DNA of 63,457 nt, taken from IMG/VR virus record IMGVR_UViG_3300001460_000024, positions 4,403 to 67,859 of that record, one strand, 5' to 3'. Below are positions 17,175-25,666 of the stretch, in pieces. The notes under the pieces are model-generated. The model was given only the letters and a program-made list of their open reading frames with translations, ran no database searches and was not told the origin of the DNA. Made by a program: the position numbers and the translations under genes. The stretch is from a virus. Each line of letters begins with the position of its first letter. Within the stretch, counting starts at the first letter, position 1.

Positions 17175-17774
17175 TTATTTTTCGTTTAAATGTACATTAT
17201 TAAAAATTTGAATATGCGTATCTTCATCTTTTAACATAGTCCTGAAAGTCTCAAATGTAAAGTCACTTTCAGAATTTTTATTGTATGAAGTTTCTATTTT
17301 TACAGATGTCTTATCTTTTGGTTTTTCATCTAACGCTACTGGGTTGGCGGTTATTAAAATGTCTACTCCATCCCAATAATGTTCGTATTTTTTTACAAAC
17401 CTAACGTTTTTGATTTTGCACACTAATTTTGATAAGAAAAAATAAGTAGCTGGGACACTTTTATCAAATTCTTTTGAAACTAATTCTAACTCATGTTCTT
17501 CATCATCTTCAATATCCATGATAAATTGATTAAAATCGTTCATTATATTATCCTCTATTTGGTCAGCATGTCCAAATATTTCTAAAGATGCTTCTTGATA
17601 TAAAAATTTATTAAATTGATGTTTATCTTTAAATTTAAAGTAATCCATCAAATCTAAACTTTTAACTTCATCTTCTTGTAGGTCTATAGGTCCGATATAC
17701 TTTTCGTATGTATATTCTAGTTGTCCTAAAAAATCTCTTAAAACTTCGTTGATTGTAATAGCAATTCTAGCCAA
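17175..17774 (-). CDS. Hypothetical protein with TTG start inside a hairpin
   Basis: 199 residues. The segment FVKKYEHYWDGVDILITANP followed by LDEKP is faintly like HAD-type nucleotidase sequences, but the N-terminal DxD nucleophile motif is missing, so no function is assigned. No ATG exists near the 5' end; the frame starts at TTG 17774, preceded in frame by a stop. The first four codons form one arm of a 10-bp inverted repeat with the leader. It follows phoH at 73 nt. Confidence 0.55.
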   Translation of the reverse strand: MARIAITINEVLRDFLGQLEYTYEKYIGPIDLQEDEVKSLDLMDYFKFKDKHQFNKFLYQEASLEIFGHADQIEDNIMNDFNQFIMDIEDDEEHELELVSKEFDKSVPATYFFLSKLVCKIKNVRFVKKYEHYWDGVDILITANPVALDEKPKDKTSVKIETSYNKNSESDFTFETFRTMLKDEDTHIQIFNNVHLNEK

Positions 17775-17811
17775 AATAAATATAATTTATATAAATGTTA
17801 TGGCTAGAATT
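17763..17811 (-). repeat. 10-bp inverted repeat spanning a translation start
   Basis: Arms 17763-17772 and 17802-17811 are perfectly complementary (AATTCTAGCC / GGCTAGAATT), separated by 29 nt of AT. On the minus-strand transcript the 3' arm covers the last base of the TTG start codon plus codons 2-4 of the downstream gene, so the hairpin could hide the start or be a processing site after phoH. Confidence 0.7.
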
Positions 17812-17847
17812 TAAGTAAAAAATGTATAATGTAAAGTTTAAAATGAA

Positions 17848-18585
17848 TTATATTATATCATTACTAACGGTTTCGTAATTTTTTAGTATTTTACTAATGA
17901 TTGGGTTTCTAACAATATCGTGGTTATCAAATAAAAAGAACCCAATTTCATCGATATTCTTATGTCTTTGCATTGCATCATAAAGACCACTTTGTTTTAC
18001 ATTTCTAAATTTATCTGATTGGTCCAAGTCTCCAGATATGATAAATTTTGTGTTTTCACCTATTCTGGTTAATAATGTTTTAACTTGTCCAGGAGACATG
18101 TTTTGAGTTTCCTCCATTATAAGTATTGCATCATCAATAGTTTTACCTCTTATAAAAGCTAATGGTTCTATTTGAATTACACCTAGTTGTTGTAATTTAT
18201 CTCTATTTATTCTACCAATTATTTTATCTATTATATCTACTGAAGATGCTACGTATGGTTCCATTTTTTCTTTTGCATCTCCTGGTAAAAACCCATGTTT
18301 TTCACCAGCTTCTACGGCTGGTTTTGATATAATTATTTTATTGTAAGGATTTGTTTTGTTTTGTAATAGTTCAATTGCTCTTGCAATTGAAACATAACTT
18401 TTACCTGTTCCAGATGGTCCAGCCGCAATTACAATTTCTTTTTCTGATATTAAATTTGCGAATTCTTTTTGTGTTTTGTTTTTGAATTTTAATCGAAATC
18501 TTGTTTGTAGTATTTCGTTAACAATGTCATTTGGGGATTTTTCTGATTTTGTTGTTTTGTTGGTTCTTTTAGAAGTTCTTGCCAT
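17848..18585 (-). CDS. phoH: PhoH-like ATPase
   Basis: 245 residues, the usual length of phage PhoH proteins. The Walker A motif GPSGTGKS is at 56-63, the Walker B region reads DAILIMEETQN, and the conserved KPAVEAGEKHGFLPGD and SGDLDQSDK are present. PhoH is a P-loop NTPase of the RNA-helicase-like superfamily, widespread in phages; its role in infection is unsettled. It starts 3 nt after the preceding gene's stop. Confidence 0.93.
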   Translation of the reverse strand: MARTSKRTNKTTKSEKSPNDIVNEILQTRFRLKFKNKTQKEFANLISEKEIVIAAGPSGTGKSYVSIARAIELLQNKTNPYNKIIISKPAVEAGEKHGFLPGDAKEKMEPYVASSVDIIDKIIGRINRDKLQQLGVIQIEPLAFIRGKTIDDAILIMEETQNMSPGQVKTLLTRIGENTKFIISGDLDQSDKFRNVKQSGLYDAMQRHKNIDEIGFFLFDNHDIVRNPIISKILKNYETVSNDII

Positions 18586-18588
18586 AAA

Positions 18589-19560
18589 TTAAGTTTTCCT
18601 TTGTTTATTTTTATATTTTTCATCTAAATAATTAAGACGAAACTTTTCTAATAAATATTCGCCATCTACCATAACTTCACTTTTAAACTTAATAATATAA
18701 TATCCATTGAATTCTACTATCTTATCAAATTCATTTATTTTATACTGATATTGATAAAAATCTTTACTGCCTATGGTTTTGTACGTTGTAAACCCAATTG
18801 CATCTATTTCAAGAATGCTTGATAATCTAGGGTTTTTAATTGCTCTTTTTAATTCAGATAAAAAAAGTGATGTTTTTGTGTTGTATTTATCAGCATATTT
18901 AGTAACATAAAATTCTAAAAGTCTTTCTTTTTCGTTTATCTTTCTAATGTTTAATTTTTTTGTATATTTTTCCAGTTCAAATTTTGGTCTAAGATTTCTA
19001 ATAACCTTTATGGGTCTTTCGCCTTTAATTGATGATGTGTAATCCCCAGAAGATATTTCACCCAGTGTGGCGGTTTTTACACCATCTTCATCTTCTTGTA
19101 TTGATTCTCTAATTTCATTTTCTTCATATTCTTTTATATTTTCATTGTTAATTATATCAAAACTACTAAGAGTTATTTCTGAATTATCAACAACTAATTC
19201 TAGTTCGTAATCATCGAAATTATCTAATTTTATTTTTTTAAGGAGTGATTTTTGTCTCTTTGGTGAAAGTTTTTCTACTTTTATTTCTTGTTCCCCATTA
19301 TCTGACATGATTTGCTTCACCATTAGCTTGTCAGATGCGTTTAGAACCTTGAAAAGTCTCCATCTTAACTCTTTTACCTCTTGAGTTATTTCGCCTCTAT
19401 TTAGGGCATCTAGAAGCGTTCCTTGAAGATGTCTTTGAAACTTATCAGTATCAGATGATAGTTCTATTTTTTCTTGACCAAGGGTATTCTTTTCAACATT
19501 TGAAAATGCGAAAAATAAACCTGCCATTTGTTTCTTAATCCAAGTGCTTATTTTTTTCAT
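18589..19560 (-). CDS. Hypothetical protein upstream of phoH
   Basis: 323 residues, not recognised. The first ~40 residues (STWIKKQMAGLFFAFSNVEK) are followed by a charged region and two mixed alpha/beta segments. VFNAS-type helices and KLSPKRQKSLLKKI suggest protein or nucleic-acid contact, without a diagnostic motif. Its ATG overlaps the TGA of a degenerate epimerase fragment (ATGA), a sign that an intact epimerase gene once preceded it. Confidence 0.6.
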   Translation of the reverse strand: MKKISTWIKKQMAGLFFAFSNVEKNTLGQEKIELSSDTDKFQRHLQGTLLDALNRGEITQEVKELRWRLFKVLNASDKLMVKQIMSDNGEQEIKVEKLSPKRQKSLLKKIKLDNFDDYELELVVDNSEITLSSFDIINNENIKEYEENEIRESIQEDEDGVKTATLGEISSGDYTSSIKGERPIKVIRNLRPKFELEKYTKKLNIRKINEKERLLEFYVTKYADKYNTKTSLFLSELKRAIKNPRLSSILEIDAIGFTTYKTIGSKDFYQYQYKINEFDKIVEFNGYYIIKFKSEVMVDGEYLLEKFRLNYLDEKYKNKQRKT

Positions 19561-19685
19561 TGTTTTCTAATATTAGGGTAATAGTATTCAAACCGCTTAA
19601 CGGTTTCTATTATACCATCTTCTATGGGTGTAAATTGGGGACCTACTAACCTATGTTCGCCCGTAACTAATACTTTTTTATTATA
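19557..19685 (-). pseudogene. Remnant of an NAD-dependent sugar epimerase gene
   Basis: An open frame of 42 codons without start codon fills the gap between the GDP-mannose dehydratase gene and the next gene. It reads KKVLVTG then LVG, like the Rossmann start of extended SDR epimerases but with the middle glycine lost. It continues at once into FTPIEDGIIETVKRFEYYYP, like the C-terminal end of such enzymes. About 250-300 residues between these ends would be missing, which points to an internal deletion. Its TGA overlaps the ATG of the next gene. Confidence 0.65.
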
Positions 19686-20676
19686 CTAATTGTTTTTCTT
19701 TTGTGTAATATTCTAACCAATATTCAACCATCTCATCAAGCATTGTTTCAAATGTATATTTAGGTTTCCAACCTAATCTATCTCTAAGTTTAGTTGAGTC
19801 TCCTTTTAGGTCGTGTAGTTCTTCTGGTCTCAATAAATTATCATCCATCTTAACAAAATCCTTATAATCTAAATCTAATGCTTCGAATGTATATTCGCAT
19901 AACTCTCTAACTGAATGTGAAACACCAGTGGCACAAACATAATCATTTGGATTATCGGTTTGTAGCATCATCCACATCGCTTTTACATAATCTCTAGCAT
20001 GGCCCCAATCTCTAGTTGCATCTAGGTTTCCAAGTGTTAAAGTGTCTTGAAGACCCAATTTAATTCTAACAGCAGCCTTAACTACCTTATTAGTTACAAA
20101 GTTTGTTCCTCTTCTAGGTGATTCATGATTGAATAGTATTCCATTCCAAATTTTCATACTATAAGAGTTTCTATAATTCCTACAAATATTATATGAAAAT
20201 ACTTTTGCGCAACCATAAGGTGATACTGGGTTCATTGCAGTGGTTTCTCTTTGGTAGCCGTCAATATCAATATTATTACCAAACATCTCAGAAGAACTAG
20301 CTTGATATATCTTAGCTTCTGGACACACTAATTTAGCGGATTCAAGTAGTATAAGGGTACCAACACCAGTAACATTTGCAGTATATATAGGTTGTTTGAA
20401 ACTTACTCTAACGTGTGATTGTGCAGCTAAGTTATAAATTTCATCTGGGTTAGTTTTAGCCAAGATATTAACTAAAGAAGCCATGTCGGTTAAATCACCA
20501 TATTCTAAACTTATTAAATTATTTGAACGTAAGTGTTCAATTCTAGTGGTTTGTGTTTCTGATACAGAGTTACGTTTAACAATACCACAAACTTTATAAC
20601 CCTTTTCTAATAAAAATTCTGCAAGATATGAACCGTCTTGTCCATTTATACCAGTAATTAATGCAACTTTATTCAT
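19681..20676 (-). CDS. gmd: GDP-mannose 4,6-dehydratase
   Basis: Converts GDP-D-mannose to GDP-4-keto-6-deoxy-D-mannose, the precursor of GDP-fucose, GDP-rhamnose and GDP-perosamine. 331 residues. GINGQDGSYLAE (9-20), SSSEMFG (127-133), the catalytic pair Tyr154 and Lys158, and FNHESPRRG are all canonical. No GDP-fucose synthase is present in the window; the epimerase remnant just downstream may be what is left of a partner. A TATTTAT motif lies 21 nt upstream of the ATG (20698-20704). Confidence 0.95.
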   Translation of the reverse strand: MNKVALITGINGQDGSYLAEFLLEKGYKVCGIVKRNSVSETQTTRIEHLRSNNLISLEYGDLTDMASLVNILAKTNPDEIYNLAAQSHVRVSFKQPIYTANVTGVGTLILLESAKLVCPEAKIYQASSSEMFGNNIDIDGYQRETTAMNPVSPYGCAKVFSYNICRNYRNSYSMKIWNGILFNHESPRRGTNFVTNKVVKAAVRIKLGLQDTLTLGNLDATRDWGHARDYVKAMWMMLQTDNPNDYVCATGVSHSVRELCEYTFEALDLDYKDFVKMDDNLLRPEELHDLKGDSTKLRDRLGWKPKYTFETMLDEMVEYWLEYYTKEKQLV

Positions 20677-20725
20677 ATAAAAAATTTTGTATTAAAAATA
20701 AATAAAAAAAGTCTTAAAGTAAAGT

Positions 20726-20821
20726 TTAAATCATGTTATATTTATCTTTTAATATGATAATATCATCTTCACCAAAATATTCACCAGGTTTAACTATTAG
20801 ACGTTTAACTTTGCGGTATTC
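20726..20821 (-). pseudogene. Start-less open fragment in the gap before gmd
   Basis: The 191-nt gap 20677-20867 is mostly filled by a 31-codon open stretch ending TAA at 20726 with a protein-like composition (KRLIVKPGEYFGEDDIIIL) but no ATG, GTG or TTG and an in-frame stop immediately before it. It may be the tail of a deleted gene. No family could be assigned. Confidence 0.3.
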
Positions 20822-20867
20822 TTAATAAATTAATATCTCGTATGAACCTCAAGTTTTTTTAGTTATA

Positions 20868-21878
20868 TTATTTCCCATCCCTTTCTTTTACTTTTTTATT
20901 AATCCACTTAAATGTTTTCTCCATTCCGTTTCTAAGTGGTTCAGAAACCTCCCAACCAACTTTCTCTTTGTAAAGTGTGTTGTCTGACCTTCTGCCTCTA
21001 ACACCAACTGGACACTTATGACCGTATTTAGCTTCGAATGCATCACCCTCTAGGTTGTTTATGTTGATATCTTTACCAGCAATATCAATTGCCATTTGTG
21101 CGAAATTATTAATTGAAATCATCTCTTCCGAACCAATATTTACTGGACCTAAGAAATCTATTTCCATAAACTTTTCAACAGCTTTAAGGCATTCATCAAT
21201 ATAAAGGAAAGAACGAGTTTGTAACCCATCGCCCCATACTTCAATTTCTCCACCAGTTTCAGTTTCAGCTGATTTGCGACACATTGCTGCTGGTGCTTTT
21301 TCTTTACCGTTATTCCAAGAACCTTGTGGCCCAAAAATATTGTGGAACCTTGCAACTCTTACGTCTAAACCATAGTTTCTATTGAATGCTAGGTATAGTC
21401 TCTCACTAAATAACTTCTCCCATCCATATTCCGAATCTGGATTAGCTGGGTAAGCTGAAGACTCAGCACAGTTTGGGTTGTCTGGGTCTAATTGATTATG
21501 TTCTGGATACATACATGCGGAGGATGAGTAAAATACTTTTTTAACACCTTTTAAAACACATTCGTTTACAACGTTAATATTAATAAGTGCTGAACCATGC
21601 ATTACGTTAGCATCATTCTCTCCCGTAAAAATATACCCAGCACCACCCATATCTGCTGCTAATTGATAAATCTCATCAACATTATCATCAATAACCAATG
21701 ATACTACTTTTGGGTCTCTTAAATCACCTACTATGAATTCGTCACAAATTTCATCATGGTTAAAATATTCATGTTTCTTAATGTCACAAATCCTAACGTG
21801 ACATCCTTCATTTTTTAATTTTCTACCTAAGTGACCACCTATGAAACCACCTCCACCTAAAACAATTACTTTTTTCAT
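20868..21878 (-). CDS. gme: GDP-mannose 3,5-epimerase
   Basis: Double epimerase converting GDP-D-mannose to GDP-L-galactose (and GDP-L-gulose), best known from plant ascorbate synthesis. 336 residues. GGGGFIGG at 8-15; LAADMGGAGYIF at 74-85; SSSACMYPE at 119-127 with the putative catalytic Cys123; Tyr152-xxx-Lys156; RFHNIFGPQGSW followed by EKAPAA; and GDGLQTRSFLYIDEC. These match plant and bacterial GME closely. It overlaps the preceding glycosyltransferase gene by 4 nt (ATGA). Confidence 0.9.
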   Translation of the reverse strand: MKKVIVLGGGGFIGGHLGRKLKNEGCHVRICDIKKHEYFNHDEICDEFIVGDLRDPKVVSLVIDDNVDEIYQLAADMGGAGYIFTGENDANVMHGSALININVVNECVLKGVKKVFYSSSACMYPEHNQLDPDNPNCAESSAYPANPDSEYGWEKLFSERLYLAFNRNYGLDVRVARFHNIFGPQGSWNNGKEKAPAAMCRKSAETETGGEIEVWGDGLQTRSFLYIDECLKAVEKFMEIDFLGPVNIGSEEMISINNFAQMAIDIAGKDININNLEGDAFEAKYGHKCPVGVRGRRSDNTLYKEKVGWEVSEPLRNGMEKTFKWINKKVKERDGK

Positions 21879-22684
21879 AATTCTATATTTTTCTTAAATT
21901 TATTATATTTTTCTTTATAGTCAATATTATTATAATAGTTTAACAAGTCATCCTTACTAAACTTAGATAATAACTTATACAAGTTATTATTTTTCACAAA
22001 GAATTCATTCGAGTTATCACTTGTTGGTGTTCTTGTATGTTCAAAATGTAGGACAAAATCACCAACTCGCCCAACTCTATACTCAATCTTATGGAATCTA
22101 TCATACCTTTCAGAATCTTCTGGACCATATGCTATGAAATGTTCATTCTCACCACCACAACTAATATATTTTTCAGTATTCAAAAACATACAATGTCCTT
22201 GTCTAGCATTCCAATAATCAAAATCATTATCATTGAGTAACCCTAAATCAAAACTTTTATTAAATACCTCCCTGTTGAAGCTTTGGAATATTCGCTTTTG
22301 GAACCTACCTTCTTGGTATGGGTATACGATATCTAGTTTATCATTTAATATTGTATTCTGAGCATTTACGTATGAATCCACTGGTAATAAGACATCTATA
22401 TCATAATTAACTACAACTGGTGTTTCAGTTATAACTAACATCTCGTTTAACTGTCTAGTTCTGTGGTAACACCCGTTAAACTTCTCAGTAATATGTTTTA
22501 TTTTAATGTTAGTTAGTGTGTCTAGAAAATCTAGTTTAGATTCCTCATTAATCATTTCATGTATTATCACATTGGTTTCAAAGTGGTGGTTTAAAAATCC
22601 TAAAACACTACTTGCGTTGTTATATCTATCTTGAGATTCAACCATCACTGGAATAATAAAAGTTGTATTCTTTAACCCTATCAT
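21875..22684 (-). CDS. Galactosyltransferase-type GT-A glycosyltransferase
   Basis: 269 residues. NYDIDVLLP near residue 93 supplies the DxD. The later GGENEHFIAYGPEDSERYD motif followed by RVGDFVLHFEHTRT resembles the C-terminal domain of beta-4-galactosyl/chondroitin synthase-type transferases (Glyco_transf_7C). The donor may be UDP-galactose or UDP-GalNAc, fitting the GalE gene. It overlaps the epimerase gene by 4 nt. Confidence 0.75.
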   Translation of the reverse strand: MIGLKNTTFIIPVMVESQDRYNNASSVLGFLNHHFETNVIIHEMINEESKLDFLDTLTNIKIKHITEKFNGCYHRTRQLNEMLVITETPVVVNYDIDVLLPVDSYVNAQNTILNDKLDIVYPYQEGRFQKRIFQSFNREVFNKSFDLGLLNDNDFDYWNARQGHCMFLNTEKYISCGGENEHFIAYGPEDSERYDRFHKIEYRVGRVGDFVLHFEHTRTPTSDNSNEFFVKNNNLYKLLSKFSKDDLLNYYNNIDYKEKYNKFKKNIEL

Positions 22685-22695
22685 AAATTAAAACT

Positions 22696-23535
22696 TTATA
22701 ACCTATATACTGCACCATGTTGATAAGTAAAACCTTTTACTGGTATAATTTTACCTGGTTTACAAAAAAGTGTCACTCCCATGTATTTAATTGGTGCGTC
22801 ACCCCACCTTCTAATATAAATGTAACCACTTTCATCTATGGCGTTATAAAAATCCCAGTATTGGGATTCTAAGAACCAACTAACCTTTCCTAACTCAAAA
22901 TTTGTGTAAAACATCTTACCCTCTGATATTGAATCTACATCGGTATATATTATTGGTTTATTTTTATTTAAATATTCTTTTGTGAAGTTATTAAAACCAG
23001 AAATAACTTTCTCAGTGTCAATTTGAACGGCTGGAGCACAATAACCATAATTTAAGTCATTATTTCTAGCAAACTCAAATATGTCATAATTTAAAGGTGT
23101 TAAAATATATGAATCAGTGTCCAACCTAAGATAGTATTTGTAATTTTGTAAAACTTCTTGCTTGTGGAATTCTCCAGAGAAAAATCTACACATATTTCTA
23201 TAACCGATTGTAAATCCTGGATGTCCCCAAGCAATTGGTCCATTACCATGTGTTGGGTGTGGGAAGAATTCTGGTATTTGCGATACAATGTCTTCAGTAT
23301 ATTCTGGTGGCCCCATGACTATTTCATGGAACTGTAAATCAATATTAGTTTGAATGTCATTCCTCAACTCACCTAAATCAGATTCGTGAAATATTATTAC
23401 ATCGCAATTATTAGTAAATCTTAATAAATTATTCTCTAATAAATTTAAAGACTTATTAAGCATTTCGATATCGTCTTGACTAGACCTTAATAAATAAACT
23501 ACACAATCTTTACCCATAATTATACTTTTATCCAT
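22696..23535 (-). CDS. GT15-like alpha-1,2-mannosyltransferase
   Basis: 279 residues. The central and C-terminal motifs match the fungal KRE2/MNT1 family (GT15): IGYRNMCRFFSGEF, YKYYLRLDTDSYI (a real DxD where fungi have EPD), MFYTNFELGKVSWFL, and YIRRWGDAPIKYMG. Those enzymes move mannose from GDP-mannose to form alpha-1,2 links on N- and O-glycans. No membrane anchor is present, unlike the Golgi enzymes. It overlaps the next upstream gene by 16 nt. Confidence 0.82.
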   Translation of the reverse strand: MDKSIIMGKDCVVYLLRSSQDDIEMLNKSLNLLENNLLRFTNNCDVIIFHESDLGELRNDIQTNIDLQFHEIVMGPPEYTEDIVSQIPEFFPHPTHGNGPIAWGHPGFTIGYRNMCRFFSGEFHKQEVLQNYKYYLRLDTDSYILTPLNYDIFEFARNNDLNYGYCAPAVQIDTEKVISGFNNFTKEYLNKNKPIIYTDVDSISEGKMFYTNFELGKVSWFLESQYWDFYNAIDESGYIYIRRWGDAPIKYMGVTLFCKPGKIIPVKGFTYQHGAVYRL

Positions 23536-24851
23536 TCATCATAACAAAGCATATTTGGTGGGTGACCAAAATTACTAGGTACAACTGTTTTATTATTTGG
23601 TTGTCTCTTATTTAAATATGCGCCCCAAAAACTGAATGTTGAGATATTCACAATGTTACTCTCACACATTGCTATCATAAAAAGTGATGCAAATTGGTCT
23701 TCATCTATTAAATGAAATTTTTTATCTGGGTATTGAGACATTAGACTAACTAATGTTCCCTTACAATGTTTAATACTATCAGTAAATACCAATATATTTT
23801 TGTTCTCTATTTCCGCTAAGGCTTTAACATAATAATCTCCTTTCAATGGCATATCATGTACATCACCTTTTGAATTCCAAGTTCTAATATGAAGTGAACA
23901 TGAATCCTTAAGTAAGTGTCCATGTTTTTCAGTTATATAAGATACCATTTGTTCTGATGGTTCAAATTTATCAATAATTATATCCCTGTACTTATGAAGT
24001 ATTTGAAAATCGAACATATCATTAATTACAAACTTTGTATCAAAATCAGCAGTTTCTATTTCTGTGAAAGTTACATTTTTAAATGCGTTGTTGAAATCTT
24101 CCCACGACCCACCATGACCACCAAGAATTATGTCTGAATTGTTACATACTGGTAATAATGAACAATCCCAGGTTTTAAATTCTGGTTCACTTAATCCATT
24201 AACTTCTGAAAATACTAGTGGTTCAATTAGTTGAAATAGGTTATTCCCTAAACCACCATGAAGACTTGTTGTTATCGCCCCACCATCCTTAACACTATAT
24301 TTAGGTTCAATAATCGAGCCATTCACATTAATAAAAGTATTAGCATCTCTTTGTGCTTCTTCATTATTAAAATAATCCTTACTATTCACAATCTTTATTA
24401 TATTAGGAAATAACTTCTGTAATCTTTCTACTTCCGAATAATATTCATCATAATATTTTCCAATAGATTCCCTATTATCCATACCGCTATAATCATCAAA
24501 GAAATTTAAGTTGTATCTTGAATATTTCGACCTATCTTTGATAAGTGGGTTTCTAAATCCCCAGTGAATCATAAGTGATTCTACTGTCTTTTCTTTGTCT
24601 CCTTTTAAACAAAGCACTCTAACATTTGATTTATTTGTTATGATATCTTCTAAAATTTTTAAATAAAACGAACCAATAAGTATTCCATTGGGGTTATTTA
24701 ATTTTTCACCAATAAATTTACCGTAATCAATCTCAAATGAGTTCTGCATCTTTCTCGGTACAATCTTAAATGATGTTCCCTGTCCTAATGTATTTAATAA
24801 GCTGTTTATTCTTTGAAATCCACAACCACCAGTACCTATTATTATTCTCAT
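23520..24851 (-). CDS. Fusion: sulfotransferase-like domain + GT11 fucosyltransferase
   Basis: 443 residues in two parts. Residues 1 to about 190 look like a sulfotransferase: GTGGCGFQRINSLL at the N-terminus in the place of the PAPS-binding P-loop, and VLCLKGDKEKTVESL in the place of the 3'-phosphate-binding strand. Residues about 193-443 are a GT11 alpha-1,2-fucosyltransferase-type domain: SLHGGLGNNLFQ, CSLHIRTWNSKGD, VFTDS, ISTFSFWGAYLN. A single chain that adds and sulfates a sugar would be unusual. The sulfotransferase half is less certain than the GT11 half. Confidence 0.75.
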   Translation of the reverse strand: MRIIIGTGGCGFQRINSLLNTLGQGTSFKIVPRKMQNSFEIDYGKFIGEKLNNPNGILIGSFYLKILEDIITNKSNVRVLCLKGDKEKTVESLMIHWGFRNPLIKDRSKYSRYNLNFFDDYSGMDNRESIGKYYDEYYSEVERLQKLFPNIIKIVNSKDYFNNEEAQRDANTFINVNGSIIEPKYSVKDGGAITTSLHGGLGNNLFQLIEPLVFSEVNGLSEPEFKTWDCSLLPVCNNSDIILGGHGGSWEDFNNAFKNVTFTEIETADFDTKFVINDMFDFQILHKYRDIIIDKFEPSEQMVSYITEKHGHLLKDSCSLHIRTWNSKGDVHDMPLKGDYYVKALAEIENKNILVFTDSIKHCKGTLVSLMSQYPDKKFHLIDEDQFASLFMIAMCESNIVNISTFSFWGAYLNKRQPNNKTVVPSNFGHPPNMLCYDEWIKV

Positions 24852-25666
24852 AGTGTATAATTTATTCCTCTTATTTCATATTCCCAATGTGTGGTCATAT
24901 CAAAAATTGGTTTATTGTTAGCATCAATTCTTTGACCAACGAAAATACCATAATCTATACTGTCATGTTTTGGGAAATCTCTATTATCTTTATTTACATA
25001 TAAATTGTCATGTCTTTGGTTTCGTACACTAACAACATAGTTGACTAAACCGCACCCATAGGCTTCGTTAGGTTGAACCGTATCACCTTCTAAAAACTTA
25101 GGTTCCCCATTTGGCGTGTTGTGTGCCCAATAGTCATGACACAGATGGTCATGTTTTATTAATGGCCATAATACCCTTGTTAATACTGTTTGGTCATCCT
25201 CTCTACTATTAGGATTGCTTGGTGTTAGGTTTGGTACCTCGTATTTAGTTTTGAATATATTATTATTAATCCCAAACATGCCAGCCATAATTTCATATAC
25301 ATGGTTATGAGCATCCCTTATTAAATGTACTGGTTTACCGCTAACAATCCATTCATCCACGCATACCTTATCTCTCTGCGTAACTCTAGAATCACAATCC
25401 CTACTTATCCATATAGATACATCGTCTTCGTTGAGTGGTTTAAAACGCCAAAATAACCCATCATATGTGTTATTCCTATCACACTTGATTGTGATGGCAC
25501 CGTGTACTAATAGTTCATCTATTATTTCAGTTGGTACATCATCACTGTAATAAACTCTACATTCCCACCCTTCGTAAATCTCAGAACATAACTTTGCGTT
25601 CTCAATTGCACCCTTGCAATATAAGTCAGCATTACCAAATAAACTAAAACTTACTACCCTTTTCAT
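24848..25666 (-). CDS. Putative GT-A glycosyltransferase
   Basis: 272 residues. It begins VVSFSLFGNADLYCKGA and carries WISRDCDSR near residue 90 as a DxD site, followed by IRDAHNHVYEIMAGMFG. This pattern is found in a family of putative glycosyltransferases in phages, giant viruses and environmental bacteria. It overlaps both neighbours or abuts them (4 nt on one side, 1 nt on the other). Confidence 0.7.
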   Translation of the reverse strand: MKRVVSFSLFGNADLYCKGAIENAKLCSEIYEGWECRVYYSDDVPTEIIDELLVHGAITIKCDRNNTYDGLFWRFKPLNEDDVSIWISRDCDSRVTQRDKVCVDEWIVSGKPVHLIRDAHNHVYEIMAGMFGINNNIFKTKYEVPNLTPSNPNSREDDQTVLTRVLWPLIKHDHLCHDYWAHNTPNGEPKFLEGDTVQPNEAYGCGLVNYVVSVRNQRHDNLYVNKDNRDFPKHDSIDYGIFVGQRIDANNKPIFDMTTHWEYEIRGINYTL

